The notes below the pieces were generated by a model. That model worked only from the letters and a program-made list of their open reading frames with translations, searched no databases and had not been told where the DNA came from. A stretch of DNA of 10,366 nt from an uncultured Lysobacteraceae bacterium (GTDB taxonomy: Bacteria; Pseudomonadota; Gammaproteobacteria; Xanthomonadales; Rhodanobacteraceae), in the NCBI GenBank assembly GCA_946480705.1, contig CAMLLF010000077.1, positions 1-10,366 on the forward strand, in the 5' to 3' direction. Made by a program: the position numbers and the translations under genes. This document shows, piece after piece, positions 1-6,708 of this stretch. Position 1 is the first letter of the stretch, and each line of letters starts with the position of its first letter.

Positions 1-1193
1 GTCTGGCCGAATCGCGTGTAGCCGTCGTCGCACGTTTGCGTGTCCCGGTTGACGCGGTTCTGCGAGGTCGTCGTGCAAATTCCCAGATCGGTCGGCGCGG
101 GTACGCTGATATCGATGCTCTCGCCGCGATTGGAGCTCGGCACGCGCTCGAGAGAAGTTTGAAGCGCCTCGACCGAGATGACATTCGGAAGACTCATCTC
201 GCCGGGCCAGACACCGCATTTATCCGCGTCGAAATTGCAAAACCGGTTGCCTGCCGCGACCACGACGAGCGTGCCTGCCTGCTGCGGCTGCCGACTTGCG
301 TCGCGTCGCTCGATCGCGCGTTCGAGGTCTACAGGGCGAGCACTCCGGGGTTCGGACTGCATGCTGATGTTGACGATGTCGGCGCCCCGCCGGACCGCGC
401 ACCGATAGGCTGCGACGAGGCGCCGCCGACTGAAGCATCCGTGCCCCGCCTCGAGCACGGGAATGGACATCAGTTCCGCAACTTCGCCGAGACCGCTGAT
501 GCCGGTCCCGTCGTCGGCCGCCGCGATCAGGCCGGCGACCTTGGTCGCATGGGGGTCGGAAGTGGCGGACTGCTCGAGATCTTCGCTGCAGCAGTCGCCG
601 TTGGCGCAGGCGCTGCTGACCTCGTCGAGATTCAGCGAATACGAACGCAACACAGAATCGCGCATGCCGGAGCGCTCGAATTCCCGATGGTCGAACACGC
701 CGGTATCGAGTACCGCAACGCGCGGGCGGCGCGTAAACGGAATCCGGCTGAGCGGCTCTTTCGCGCCGATGAGCTCGGAAACCTTGCTGTTCACGTCCGG
801 CCGTTGCGCTCCGTCGTCGCCACCGACGCCGGATTCTCTGTCGACCCAATAGAGTTCGTCGCGCCGGTTCAGGCGGACGAACTTGAACGGTATGCTCCGC
901 AGTTCCGATGTCGCGGAACCGTTCCGGTTCGCACCGATGTGAGACCGAATCAACGGGTACGGCGAGCGTACGAACACGACTTTGCCGTCACGGACGAACC
1001 GGCCCGGATCGTCCTGAGCATCGATGAAACGCTGTGCCGTCGCGGAGTCCTCGAACTCGAGCACTTCGCCGATGCCGCACCAGTTCACGTAATCCGCCGG
1101 AAGTTCCGTGGGAACCGTCTGCGCTTCAGCGTGGGCAGCCATGGCGATGAATGCCAAGCAGGCGAGCGTTTGCAGAAGGCGTGTCGGTAGCAT
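1..1193 (-). CDS. Secreted subtilisin-like (S8) serine protease, 3' end cut by window edge
   Basis: Reading from an ATG at 1193 gives 397 residues with no stop before the left edge. Residues 1-24 are a Sec signal peptide (basic start, LLQTLACLAFIAMAA core, AHA/AEA cleavage site). Residues 25-157 look like a prodomain but match no family I recognise. The catalytic core follows: Asp163 in VAVLDTGV, His215 in DPHATKVAGLIAA, the substrate strand IVNISM (273-278) and oxyanion Asn316 in VVVAAGN. The frame ends in GYTRFGQ plus a partial Thr codon, so the GTS-type serine motif should lie just beyond the window. Odd points: HAT replaces the usual HGT, and a Cys-rich insert (C195, C201, C202) sits between Asp and His. 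A weak GGAA lies 7 nt before the start. It is the last gene of a minus-strand series behind a small protein and a TPR-CHAT protease. Third codon positions look less GC-biased than in the neighbours. An exported endopeptidase is well supported; its substrate is unknown. Confidence 0.9.
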   Translation of the reverse strand, partial: MLPTRLLQTLACLAFIAMAAHAEAQTVPTELPADYVNWCGIGEVLEFEDSATAQRFIDAQDDPGRFVRDGKVVFVRSPYPLIRSHIGANRNGSATSELRSIPFKFVRLNRRDELYWVDRESGVGGDDGAQRPDVNSKVSELIGAKEPLSRIPFTRRPRVAVLDTGVFDHREFERSGMRDSVLRSYSLNLDEVSSACANGDCCSEDLEQSATSDPHATKVAGLIAAADDGTGISGLGEVAELMSIPVLEAGHGCFSRRRLVAAYRCAVRRGADIVNISMQSEPRSARPVDLERAIERRDASRQPQQAGTLVVVAAGNRFCNFDADKCGVWPGEMSLPNVISVEALQTSLERVPSSNRGESIDISVPAPTDLGICTTTSQNRVNRDTQTCDDGYTRFGQ

Positions 1194-1228
1194 TTGGAAT
1201 TTCCGCGCAAGAGCCGTCCTGGGGCACC

Positions 1229-1248
1229 CAGCCGGGCTGCGCCGGCTG
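1229..1248 (-). other. Intergenic hairpin between the small protein and the subtilase
   Basis: A perfect 7-bp inverted repeat (CAGCCGG 1229-1235, CCGGCTG 1242-1248) with a 6-nt loop lies in the 67-bp gap between the small ORF and the protease. No T-tract follows it on the minus strand, so it is not a convincing intrinsic terminator. It could be an mRNA-stabilising or processing structure, or chance in GC-rich DNA. Confidence 0.4.
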
Positions 1249-1260
1249 AGACGGTATTCG

Positions 1261-1647
1261 TCAGTTGCCCTGACCCGTGTAGCTGCCTTCGTCGGGCGCG
1301 CCGCCGCTCGATGACTTCACGAACACGTGGATGTCCGGCCTGGCCGGCGGTTGCGGCAGCGTGCGGTTCAGCGCGATCGAGAACCAGCCGTTCCTGGCCG
1401 CGCCGGTGCCGGGAGGCGAAATCTTGATCGTGCCCGTGATGATGTCTTCCGCCGGCGAGTATTTGCCGCTGGCGGTAGTCCAGGAGCCGCGATGCGATCC
1501 TGAATTGTTCTGGTAGCGAAACCTCACGGCGTTGTCGCCGACGTGGTCGATGAATAGAACGTCGCCGGCGTGGCCGTCGCAAACATCCGTTTCGAACGGG
1601 TTGCCGATCGTGAATCCGGCCTGGTGAATGTACTGCATCAAGCTCAT
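1261..1647 (-). CDS. Unrecognised 128-residue protein between two protease genes
   Basis: I do not recognise the family. The start is well fixed: AGGGAG (minus strand, 1655-1660) lies 7 nt before the ATG, and an in-frame TAG at 1681-1683 closes the frame just upstream, so there is no room for a signal peptide. The protein begins MSLMQYIHQAGF, and no hydrophobic export or membrane segment is seen. The body alternates hydrophobic and polar residues (GDVLFIDHV 28-36, DNAVRFRYQNN 38-48, DIITGTIKIS 68-77, GWFSIALNR 87-95, PDIHVFVKS 104-112), which suggests a small beta-rich domain. It ends in a Gly/Ser-rich tail and contains one cysteine (C23). Composition is balanced, unlike the Arg-rich readings of the other frames, which supports real coding. 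It lies 92 bp after the TPR-CHAT gene and 67 bp before the subtilase. It could be a substrate, regulator or chaperone of either protease, but that is inference from position only. Confidence 0.72.
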   Translation of the reverse strand: MSLMQYIHQAGFTIGNPFETDVCDGHAGDVLFIDHVGDNAVRFRYQNNSGSHRGSWTTASGKYSPAEDIITGTIKISPPGTGAARNGWFSIALNRTLPQPPARPDIHVFVKSSSGGAPDEGSYTGQGN

Positions 1648-1654
1648 GTCGATT

Positions 1655-1660
1655 CTCCCT
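1655..1660 (-). promoter_or_regulatory. Shine-Dalgarno site of the 128-residue protein
   Basis: The minus strand reads AGGGAG, 7 nt before the ATG at 1647. This is the clearest ribosome binding site in the left half and decides the start of the small ORF. Confidence 0.7.
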
Positions 1661-1676
1661 GACTGAAAAAGCGGCG

Positions 1677-1707
1677 GGCACTATTGCCTCGCACTCACGC
1701 TAGTGCC
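1677..1707 (-). promoter_or_regulatory. Inverted repeat with two alternative pairings after the CHAT gene
   Basis: GGCACTA (1677-1683) pairs perfectly with TAGTGCC (1701-1707) across 17 nt. The right arm can instead pair with an inner copy of GCACT (1691-1695, partner AGTGC 1702-1706). The two stems are mutually exclusive. On the minus strand a run of five T (GCTTTTTC) follows shortly after and just precedes the small gene's ribosome binding site. It could be a weak terminator or attenuator at the end of the CHAT transcript, an operator, or chance. Confidence 0.35.
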
Positions 1708-1739
1708 TGGCGGGAACGCTTTCTCGCACGGGGTTTCCG

Positions 1740-4700
1740 TCACGGATTTGCCGCTGGCGGAAAACCGTAAGCCGCAAACCCCGCCCAATACCGCGGATGC
1801 CGCGTACGCGGATCGCGACGGATTTCCAGTTGTGCCGCGCGCAGCGCACGCGCCGGCGTCGCGCCGGTTTCGACGAGTTCGCGATAGAACGCGTCCATCA
1901 ACTGGCTGGTCACGGAGTCGGATACGCGTGCCGATGCGGCGACGACCTGATCGGCGCCGGCGGCGAGGAAGGCATAGTGCGTCGCGAGCAGGCCTTCGCC
2001 GGCGAGTGCGCGGCCCGCGGCGGATTCGCAGGCGGCCAGCACGACGAGATCGGCAGTCAGGCGCAGGCGCGCGATGCTGCGGGCGTTGAGGAAACCCGAC
2101 AGGGGGGCGCCGGCGGAATCGAACAACGAAAAGGCGACGCCCGAGTCGGCGAGCGACGCCGGTCCGACGAAGCCGTGCAGTCCCAGATGGATGAGCCGAT
2201 AGCGTTCCAGCGGAAGCTGCAGGAACGACTCGCGCGTAGCGTGAGGGCCCGTCAGCACGGTAACGGCGGAGGTTTTCATGCGCTGCTGCAGTGCGGCCGC
2301 CTCGCGCGCGCTGGCGGTGAGTCGCGGGAGCGACAGCGTCGATGTCGCGGAAGCTTCACGGCGTCGGCCCGCCGCAATGCGCGCGTCGCGCGCGTCGTAG
2401 ACCGCATCGACCGCGGCGAGAATCTCGAACGGACGCCGGGCGTCGTTGCGGCGCCCGGAGGCCTGGCGTCGGCGGATCTCGTCGACGGCGCGCAGCGACG
2501 GCGCGAGCGTGATCTCGGCGCGCTCGATGAGTTCTCGCGGCGCGGCGTCGTTGCCGGTACTGCATTGCAGGGCAGGCCATGGCACGGCGTGCAGCCGCTC
2601 GTCCGGCACGATCAGCACCGGCTGATCGTAAGAAGCGATGTCGAGCGGTTCCCAGATGCTGCGACAGAGTTGCGACATGACCTCGTCGTTGTCGCCGTCG
2701 CCGCCGTCGATCAACGCGCGCGAGGACGCGATCTGCGGTTCGAGCTGCTGCCGTCCCGGCAGACGCACGAGCGCAACGCGATCGCCGCGTGCGGTCCATG
2801 CATAGCTGTGTTCGGTCGCGACGAGGTAATGGACGATCGTCGCCTCGCGCGCGAGCGCTCCGATCACGGCGTTCATCTCGCGCAGCCGCGTCGCACCGGC
2901 CGCAGTGCCTTTCGTGTCCCGGCGTTCCAGTTTTGCGAGCTGAGCGGAGACGTCGCGCCACTCCGCGTCGACGCCTGCGGTCGCCGCGGCCGGCAGGCCG
3001 CGTTCCTGCGCGAGCCAGCGGGCCGAGGCCAGTTCGACTTCGCGCGCGACGAGCCGGCGATAGGCTTCGGTAGGCGCCGCGTCGTCGTCGGCTCGGTTTC
3101 CGATCTCATCGAGCAGCCAGCGCGAGCGCTGCTCGGCGACCGCGGCGAGCGAATCGCGGATGAGCGCCGGATCGTTGCGCGCCAGCGCGTGTTCGGCGAG
3201 CGAGACGGCGAAGCCCTCGTACAACTCGCGGCGCGTGTCGATGAAGCGTGCGCGCCACTCCGCATCGCGGATGCCGGCGCGTGCGCGTTCGACGACCGCG
3301 ATGCCGCGCGAATAGGCGCGTGCCGCTTCGGGCAGGCGTTGCTGCGCGGCCAGCGCATGCGCCTGAACGGCATGCATCTCCGCCAGATCGTCGACTGCGA
3401 GCCCGAAGCGCTGCGCGGCGCGCAGCGTCTCTCGGATCTGCGTCAGGGCCGCCGCGCTGTCGCCTTCGGCGAGCAGCAGCCGTGCGCGCCGCAGCTGCAC
3501 GCGGCTGCGCAGCGAGTCGTCGTGCAGCGCATGGGCCAGCGCGTCGGCGCGCGCGACGCTGCTGCGCGCGGCCTCGAACTGGTTCGTCTCGATCTGAGCC
3601 GGTATCAGGCGCAGCAGGATCGACGTCAGCGTGCGCGGTTCGGCGTCGGTCTCGGCGAGCGCAAGCGCTTCGACATAGGCAGCGGGAATCGACGGCCTGG
3701 CCGCTTCGCGGCGTTCCTGTTCGCCGAGCAGCAGCAGCGTGCGGACGATGTCTTCCGTGTTGCGCACGCGGCGCTGCGCGGTCAGCGCCTCCTCCAGCAG
3801 CGCGCGACCCCGGGACGTGTTGCCGAGGAATATGTCGAGGCTGCCCTGATGGCGCAGGACCAGCGCCAGGTTGCGCACATTGTCGTCGCGGCGATAGATC
3901 GATTCGGCGCGCGCGTAGAGTTCGCTCGCGTCTTCGAAGCGGCCCTGCGCAAAGCGTTCCAGGCCGAGATTCATCAGCGGGTCGGCGATGTTCCGGCCGC
4001 CGGCGCGCTCGCCGAATTCGATGCCGCGCAGGTAGCCTTCGGCGGCGGCATCGGATTTTCCGGCCAGCGAATAGGCGCCAGCGAGGTTGTTCCAGGCCAC
4101 GGCGATCCGCGCGTAATCGCCGGTCGCTTCCGACAGTTCGCGGTTGCGCAGGCTGCACGCGAGGTTCGCGTCCACGCTCCGGCGCGAGGCGACCACGAGG
4201 CAGAGGTTGCCGTCGACCAGCACGCGCAGCAACGAGTCGGGTTCGCCGGCGAGCGCGTCGAGCGCCTGACGCAGCGGCGCTTCGGCGCGGCGTCCGTCGC
4301 CGAGCCGCCAGTGGCTCATGCCGATGTTGTTGTAGGCGGCGGCGAGGAACTGCGCATTGCCGGCCTGTCGCAGCCACGCCAGCGAGTCTTCGAGCAGCAC
4401 GATCAGTTCGGCGCGGCGGTTCTGCCGCCGCAGCAACTGGTCGAGCAGGAACAGCGCGCGCGCCGCGCTGTGCGGATCGCCGAGTTCCCGCCGCAGCGCA
4501 AGCAGCTGTCGCGCCGCGTCGACGCTGGCGGGTTCGCCGGCGCGCACCGTGTCGCCGGTGCGCTGAGCGACTTCGGTCTCGAGCAGTTCGGCGGAATGCA
4601 GACGTGCGTCGGCCGCGTCGTCCAGGTCCACGCAGCGGGCTCGCAGGCTGAACTCGCCGCCTCGCGAGCCGGGACGCGGTGCGCGCACCTGCACGGTACC

Positions 4701-4997
4701 GGTCTGTCCCGGGGTGAGATTGGCGGCAAGCCGGTGCTCGCCCCTGCGCAGGAAATCGCCGTCGTTGCTGGTCAGTTCGACTCCGCCCGAGCGCCAGCGC
4801 AGTTCGAGATCGATCCCGGATTCCGTCGCCTGAAGTTGCAGTCCGCGGGCGACGCGGTCTGCGGTCAGCGAGAATTCCACTGTCTCGCCGGGCTGCAGCG
4901 CCCGCGTGAGCGCGGAGCCGCAGGCAAGCGTGTCGGCGGCGGCCGGCACGCCCCAGCACAACATCCCGACGAGCCCGCCCAGCCGCCTTGCGCGCAT
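1740..4997 (-). CDS. Secreted TPR-CHAT domain cysteine protease (caspase-like fold)
   Basis: 1085 residues. The N-terminus is a signal peptide (MRARRLGGLVGMLCWGVPAAA-DT). A beta-rich domain of about 100 residues follows (roughly 23-122, with C26 and C122 that could form a disulfide); it resembles the PPC-like domains at the front of secreted proteins. Residues about 165-570 are helical TPR-like repeats (for example AAYNNIGMSHWRLGDGRRAE at 220-239 and AWNNLAGAYSLAGKSDAA at 301-318). Residues about 715-1081 form a CHAT domain: VLIVPDERLHAVPWPAL (794-810), catalytic His941 in IHLGLHGF and Cys990 in LVVLAACES, then the typical GEGL and FLAAGADQVVAA segment. Both catalytic residues are present, so it should be an active peptidase. 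CHAT proteins such as separase relatives and Csx29 usually act inside cells; this one appears exported. The start at 4997 is supported by GGAGGG 3 nt upstream, closer than usual, and partly inside a hairpin. The substrate is unknown; the TPRs probably bind a trigger or partner protein. Confidence 0.93.
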   Translation of the reverse strand: MRARRLGGLVGMLCWGVPAAADTLACGSALTRALQPGETVEFSLTADRVARGLQLQATESGIDLELRWRSGGVELTSNDGDFLRRGEHRLAANLTPGQTGTVQVRAPRPGSRGGEFSLRARCVDLDDAADARLHSAELLETEVAQRTGDTVRAGEPASVDAARQLLALRRELGDPHSAARALFLLDQLLRRQNRRAELIVLLEDSLAWLRQAGNAQFLAAAYNNIGMSHWRLGDGRRAEAPLRQALDALAGEPDSLLRVLVDGNLCLVVASRRSVDANLACSLRNRELSEATGDYARIAVAWNNLAGAYSLAGKSDAAAEGYLRGIEFGERAGGRNIADPLMNLGLERFAQGRFEDASELYARAESIYRRDDNVRNLALVLRHQGSLDIFLGNTSRGRALLEEALTAQRRVRNTEDIVRTLLLLGEQERREAARPSIPAAYVEALALAETDAEPRTLTSILLRLIPAQIETNQFEAARSSVARADALAHALHDDSLRSRVQLRRARLLLAEGDSAAALTQIRETLRAAQRFGLAVDDLAEMHAVQAHALAAQQRLPEAARAYSRGIAVVERARAGIRDAEWRARFIDTRRELYEGFAVSLAEHALARNDPALIRDSLAAVAEQRSRWLLDEIGNRADDDAAPTEAYRRLVAREVELASARWLAQERGLPAAATAGVDAEWRDVSAQLAKLERRDTKGTAAGATRLREMNAVIGALAREATIVHYLVATEHSYAWTARGDRVALVRLPGRQQLEPQIASSRALIDGGDGDNDEVMSQLCRSIWEPLDIASYDQPVLIVPDERLHAVPWPALQCSTGNDAAPRELIERAEITLAPSLRAVDEIRRRQASGRRNDARRPFEILAAVDAVYDARDARIAAGRRREASATSTLSLPRLTASAREAAALQQRMKTSAVTVLTGPHATRESFLQLPLERYRLIHLGLHGFVGPASLADSGVAFSLFDSAGAPLSGFLNARSIARLRLTADLVVLAACESAAGRALAGEGLLATHYAFLAAGADQVVAASARVSDSVTSQLMDAFYRELVETGATPARALRAAQLEIRRDPRTRHPRYWAGFAAYGFPPAANP

Positions 4998-5000
4998 TGA

Positions 5001-5020
5001 CCCTCCGACGGTCGCGTCGG
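5001..5020 (-). promoter_or_regulatory. Ribosome binding site of the CHAT gene overlapping a hairpin
   Basis: On the minus strand CCGACG-CGAC-CGTCGG (5020 down to 5005) forms a perfect 6-bp stem with a 4-nt loop. Its last two G's are the first two bases of GGAGGG (5006-5001), the Shine-Dalgarno site, which is only 3 nt from the ATG. Partial masking of the site could lower or regulate translation. The sequence is clear; the function is inferred. Confidence 0.45.
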
Positions 5021-5067
5021 TCCCGGAGAATCGATTCCTTCTGTTGCTGTCGTGCGCTGCCGGCGGT

Positions 5068-6180
5068 TCAGAACGCCGACATGTTGAACGGATCGTGCTC
5101 GGCGTTCGTGTTGTCGCCGCCGCCTTCGGCGAGGCGGATCTTCAGCGCGAGGCCGTCGCGCGAGTCGGCCTTGGCCAGCGCTTCCTCGAGTTCGATGCGG
5201 CCTTCCTTGTAGAGCGTGTACAGCGCGCGGTCGAAGGTCTGCATGCCTTCCTGAAGGCTGCGGTCCATCGCCTCTTTGATTTCGTGCACCTGGCCGCGGC
5301 GCATCAGGTCGCGGATGTGCGGCGTGTTGATGAGGATCTCGACCGCGGGCAGGCGGCGGCCGTCCTTGCCGATGACCAGGCGCTGCGAGATGACCGCCTT
5401 CAGGTTCAGGGCGAGGTTCATCAGGATGTTCTTGTGCGCCGATTCCGGGAAGAAATTCAGGATGCGCTCAATGGTCTGGTCGGCGTTGTTCGAATGCAGC
5501 GTCGCGAGACAGATGTGGCCCGTCTCGGAGAATGAGATCGCGGCCTCCATGGTTTCGACGTCGCGGATTTCGCCGATCATGATGACGTCGGGCGCCTCGC
5601 GCATCGCGTTCTTCAGCGCCTCGTGGTAGCCGTGCGTGTCGAGGCCGACCTCGCGCTGGTTCACGATCGATTTCTTGTGCCGGTGCAGGTATTCGATCGG
5701 ATCTTCGATCGTCAGGATATGGCCCGACTGGCTCGAGTTGCGGTGATCGATCATGGCCGCGAGCGTCGTCGACTTGCCCGAGCCGGTGGCGCCGACCACG
5801 AGGATCAGGCCGCGCGGCTCCATGATGATGTCCTTGAAGATCTGCGGCAGCTTCAGCGCATCGACCGACGGGATCTCGCTCTTGATCGCGCGGATCACCA
5901 TGCCGACTTCGCCGCGCTGCTTGAACACGTTGATGCGGAAGCGTCCGGCGTCCTTGACCGCGATCGCCATGTTGAGCTCCAGGTCGCGCTCGAACTGCGG
6001 CACCTGGCCCTCGTCCATCAGCGAATAGGCGATCTTCTTGACCATGCCGCTGGGCAGGCCGGTATTGCCGAGCGGGTAGAGCTTGCCCTCGACCTTGATG
6101 TTCACGGGGGCGCCCGTCGTCAGGAACATGTCTGACGCGCCCTTCTCGGTCATGAGCTTGAGGAAGTAGCCAATATCCAT
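5068..6180 (-). CDS. pilU: PilT/PilU-family type IV pilus retraction ATPase
   Basis: 370 residues, the family's usual length plus a short tail. It is a cytoplasmic hexameric ATPase that powers or assists depolymerisation of type IV pili during twitching, DNA uptake or surface sensing. The N-terminal PAS-like domain covers about 1-100. The RecA-like domain has Walker A GATGSGKST (130-138), the Asp box LTIEDPIEY (156-164), Walker B DVIMIGEIRD (198-207, Glu204) and the His box TGHICLATLHSN (220-231). INQREVG-type and EGMQTFD motifs are also present. QREVGLDT and the C-terminal ALAKADS segment fit PilU better than PilT. A 20-residue acidic tail ends DPFNMSAF. The start at 6180 has GAGG 5 nt upstream. 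No pilT precedes it; instead there is a divergent promoter. It may therefore be a separate PilT/PilU paralogue, with the canonical pilTU pair elsewhere. The CHAT gene begins 70 bp downstream. Confidence 0.93.
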   Translation of the reverse strand: MDIGYFLKLMTEKGASDMFLTTGAPVNIKVEGKLYPLGNTGLPSGMVKKIAYSLMDEGQVPQFERDLELNMAIAVKDAGRFRINVFKQRGEVGMVIRAIKSEIPSVDALKLPQIFKDIIMEPRGLILVVGATGSGKSTTLAAMIDHRNSSQSGHILTIEDPIEYLHRHKKSIVNQREVGLDTHGYHEALKNAMREAPDVIMIGEIRDVETMEAAISFSETGHICLATLHSNNADQTIERILNFFPESAHKNILMNLALNLKAVISQRLVIGKDGRRLPAVEILINTPHIRDLMRRGQVHEIKEAMDRSLQEGMQTFDRALYTLYKEGRIELEEALAKADSRDGLALKIRLAEGGGDNTNAEHDPFNMSAF

Positions 6181-6253
6181 GCTCGCCTCGCTGCGAGATG
6201 CGTGACGGCCGCCGCCGTCGTTATGCTGGGGATCCCGGTTGCGGACGGGACGG

Positions 6254-6285
6254 CGTTACGTTGCAACGTTCGTGCCCACGTAACG
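6254..6285. promoter_or_regulatory. Nested palindromic element in the divergent pilU / DUF4398 promoter region
   Basis: The 144-bp region between pilU (minus) and the DUF4398 gene (plus) contains two overlapping symmetries. CGTTACGT (6254-6261) and ACGTAACG (6278-6285) are perfect 8-bp arms 16 nt apart. ACGTTGCAACGT (6258-6269) is itself a perfect 12-bp palindrome. This is the pattern of an operator for a dimeric or two-dimer regulator, well placed to control both directions. A weak plus-strand -35/-10 (TTGCAA 6261-6266, GAAAAT 6285-6290, 18 nt apart) overlaps it. No known regulator's consensus is recognised. Confidence 0.45.
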
Positions 6286-6324
6286 AAAATACCCGGATGC
6301 CCCACCCTGATGTCGGCGGAAGTT

Positions 6325-6708
6325 ATGACACCAACGGTCGCAAAAATCCATGTACTGGCGCTGCTTTCGCTCGCGGCTGCGGCAGCGTCCGGTGCACGTT
6401 CGCCGGCGCCTTTGCCTGGGCTTTCGCATGCGACGGCGGCGCTGGCGCTTGCCGAGGAAACCGGTGCCGCGACGTATGCGCCGCTGGAACTGCGCTATGC
6501 CGGCGAGCAGCTCGAGCAGGCGCGTCAGTTGCAGAGCGACGGCGAGATCGACGAGGCGCGCCGGCTGCTCGAGCAATCGCTCGTGAACAGCGATCTCGCC
6601 GTTGCAAAGTCGCGACTGGGCCGCACGCGCGAAGCGGTGCAGGTGCAGGCCGCCGCGAATGCGCAGCTGCGCGCCGACGCGGACCGGCCGGCGGCGCAGA
6701 CGCCGTGA
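6325..6708 (+). CDS. Small exported DUF4398-family helical protein
   Basis: 127 residues from ATG 6325. Earlier in-frame ATGs at 6202 and 6310 are rejected because only the 6325 start puts a signal peptide at the N-terminus (VAKIHVLALLSLAAAAASGA) and has a GGCGG/GGAAG stretch just before it. There is no lipobox Cys, so it should be a soluble periplasmic protein or an anchored uncleaved one. Residues 35-105 form two amphipathic helices with the DUF4398 signature: an Ala-rich helix, then YAPLELRYAGEQLEQARQL (51-69), then a GEIDEARRLLEQSL helix (73-86). The biochemical role of DUF4398 is unknown; members are often found beside OmpA-like envelope proteins, as here. The stop codon overlaps the start of the next gene by four bases, which indicates translational coupling and a shared job at the envelope. 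Confidence 0.8.
   Translation: MTPTVAKIHVLALLSLAAAAASGARSPAPLPGLSHATAALALAEETGAATYAPLELRYAGEQLEQARQLQSDGEIDEARRLLEQSLVNSDLAVAKSRLGRTREAVQVQAAANAQLRADADRPAAQTP

Noticed and set aside
36..1190. A 384-codon plus-strand frame over the subtilase
   Set aside because: It has no motifs; the minus strand shows all expected S8 motifs in order.
1261..1647. The small protein as a bacterial gasdermin released by a neighbouring protease
   Set aside because: At 128 residues it is far too short for a gasdermin (about 250 or more) and has no lipidated N-terminal Cys or membrane-inserting pattern. Only the protease-neighbour layout is shared.
1740..4997. The TPR-CHAT protein as Csx29 of a type III-E CRISPR system
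   Set aside because: It has a signal peptide, and there are no repeats, Cas proteins or other effector genes in the window.
1797..5000. A plus-strand open frame of over 1000 codons covering the whole CHAT gene
   Set aside because: It is the mirror of a GC-rich gene whose codon bias removes stops on the other strand. Its product is Arg/Gly/Ala-rich with no recognisable domain, while the minus-strand frame has a signal peptide and an intact CHAT dyad.
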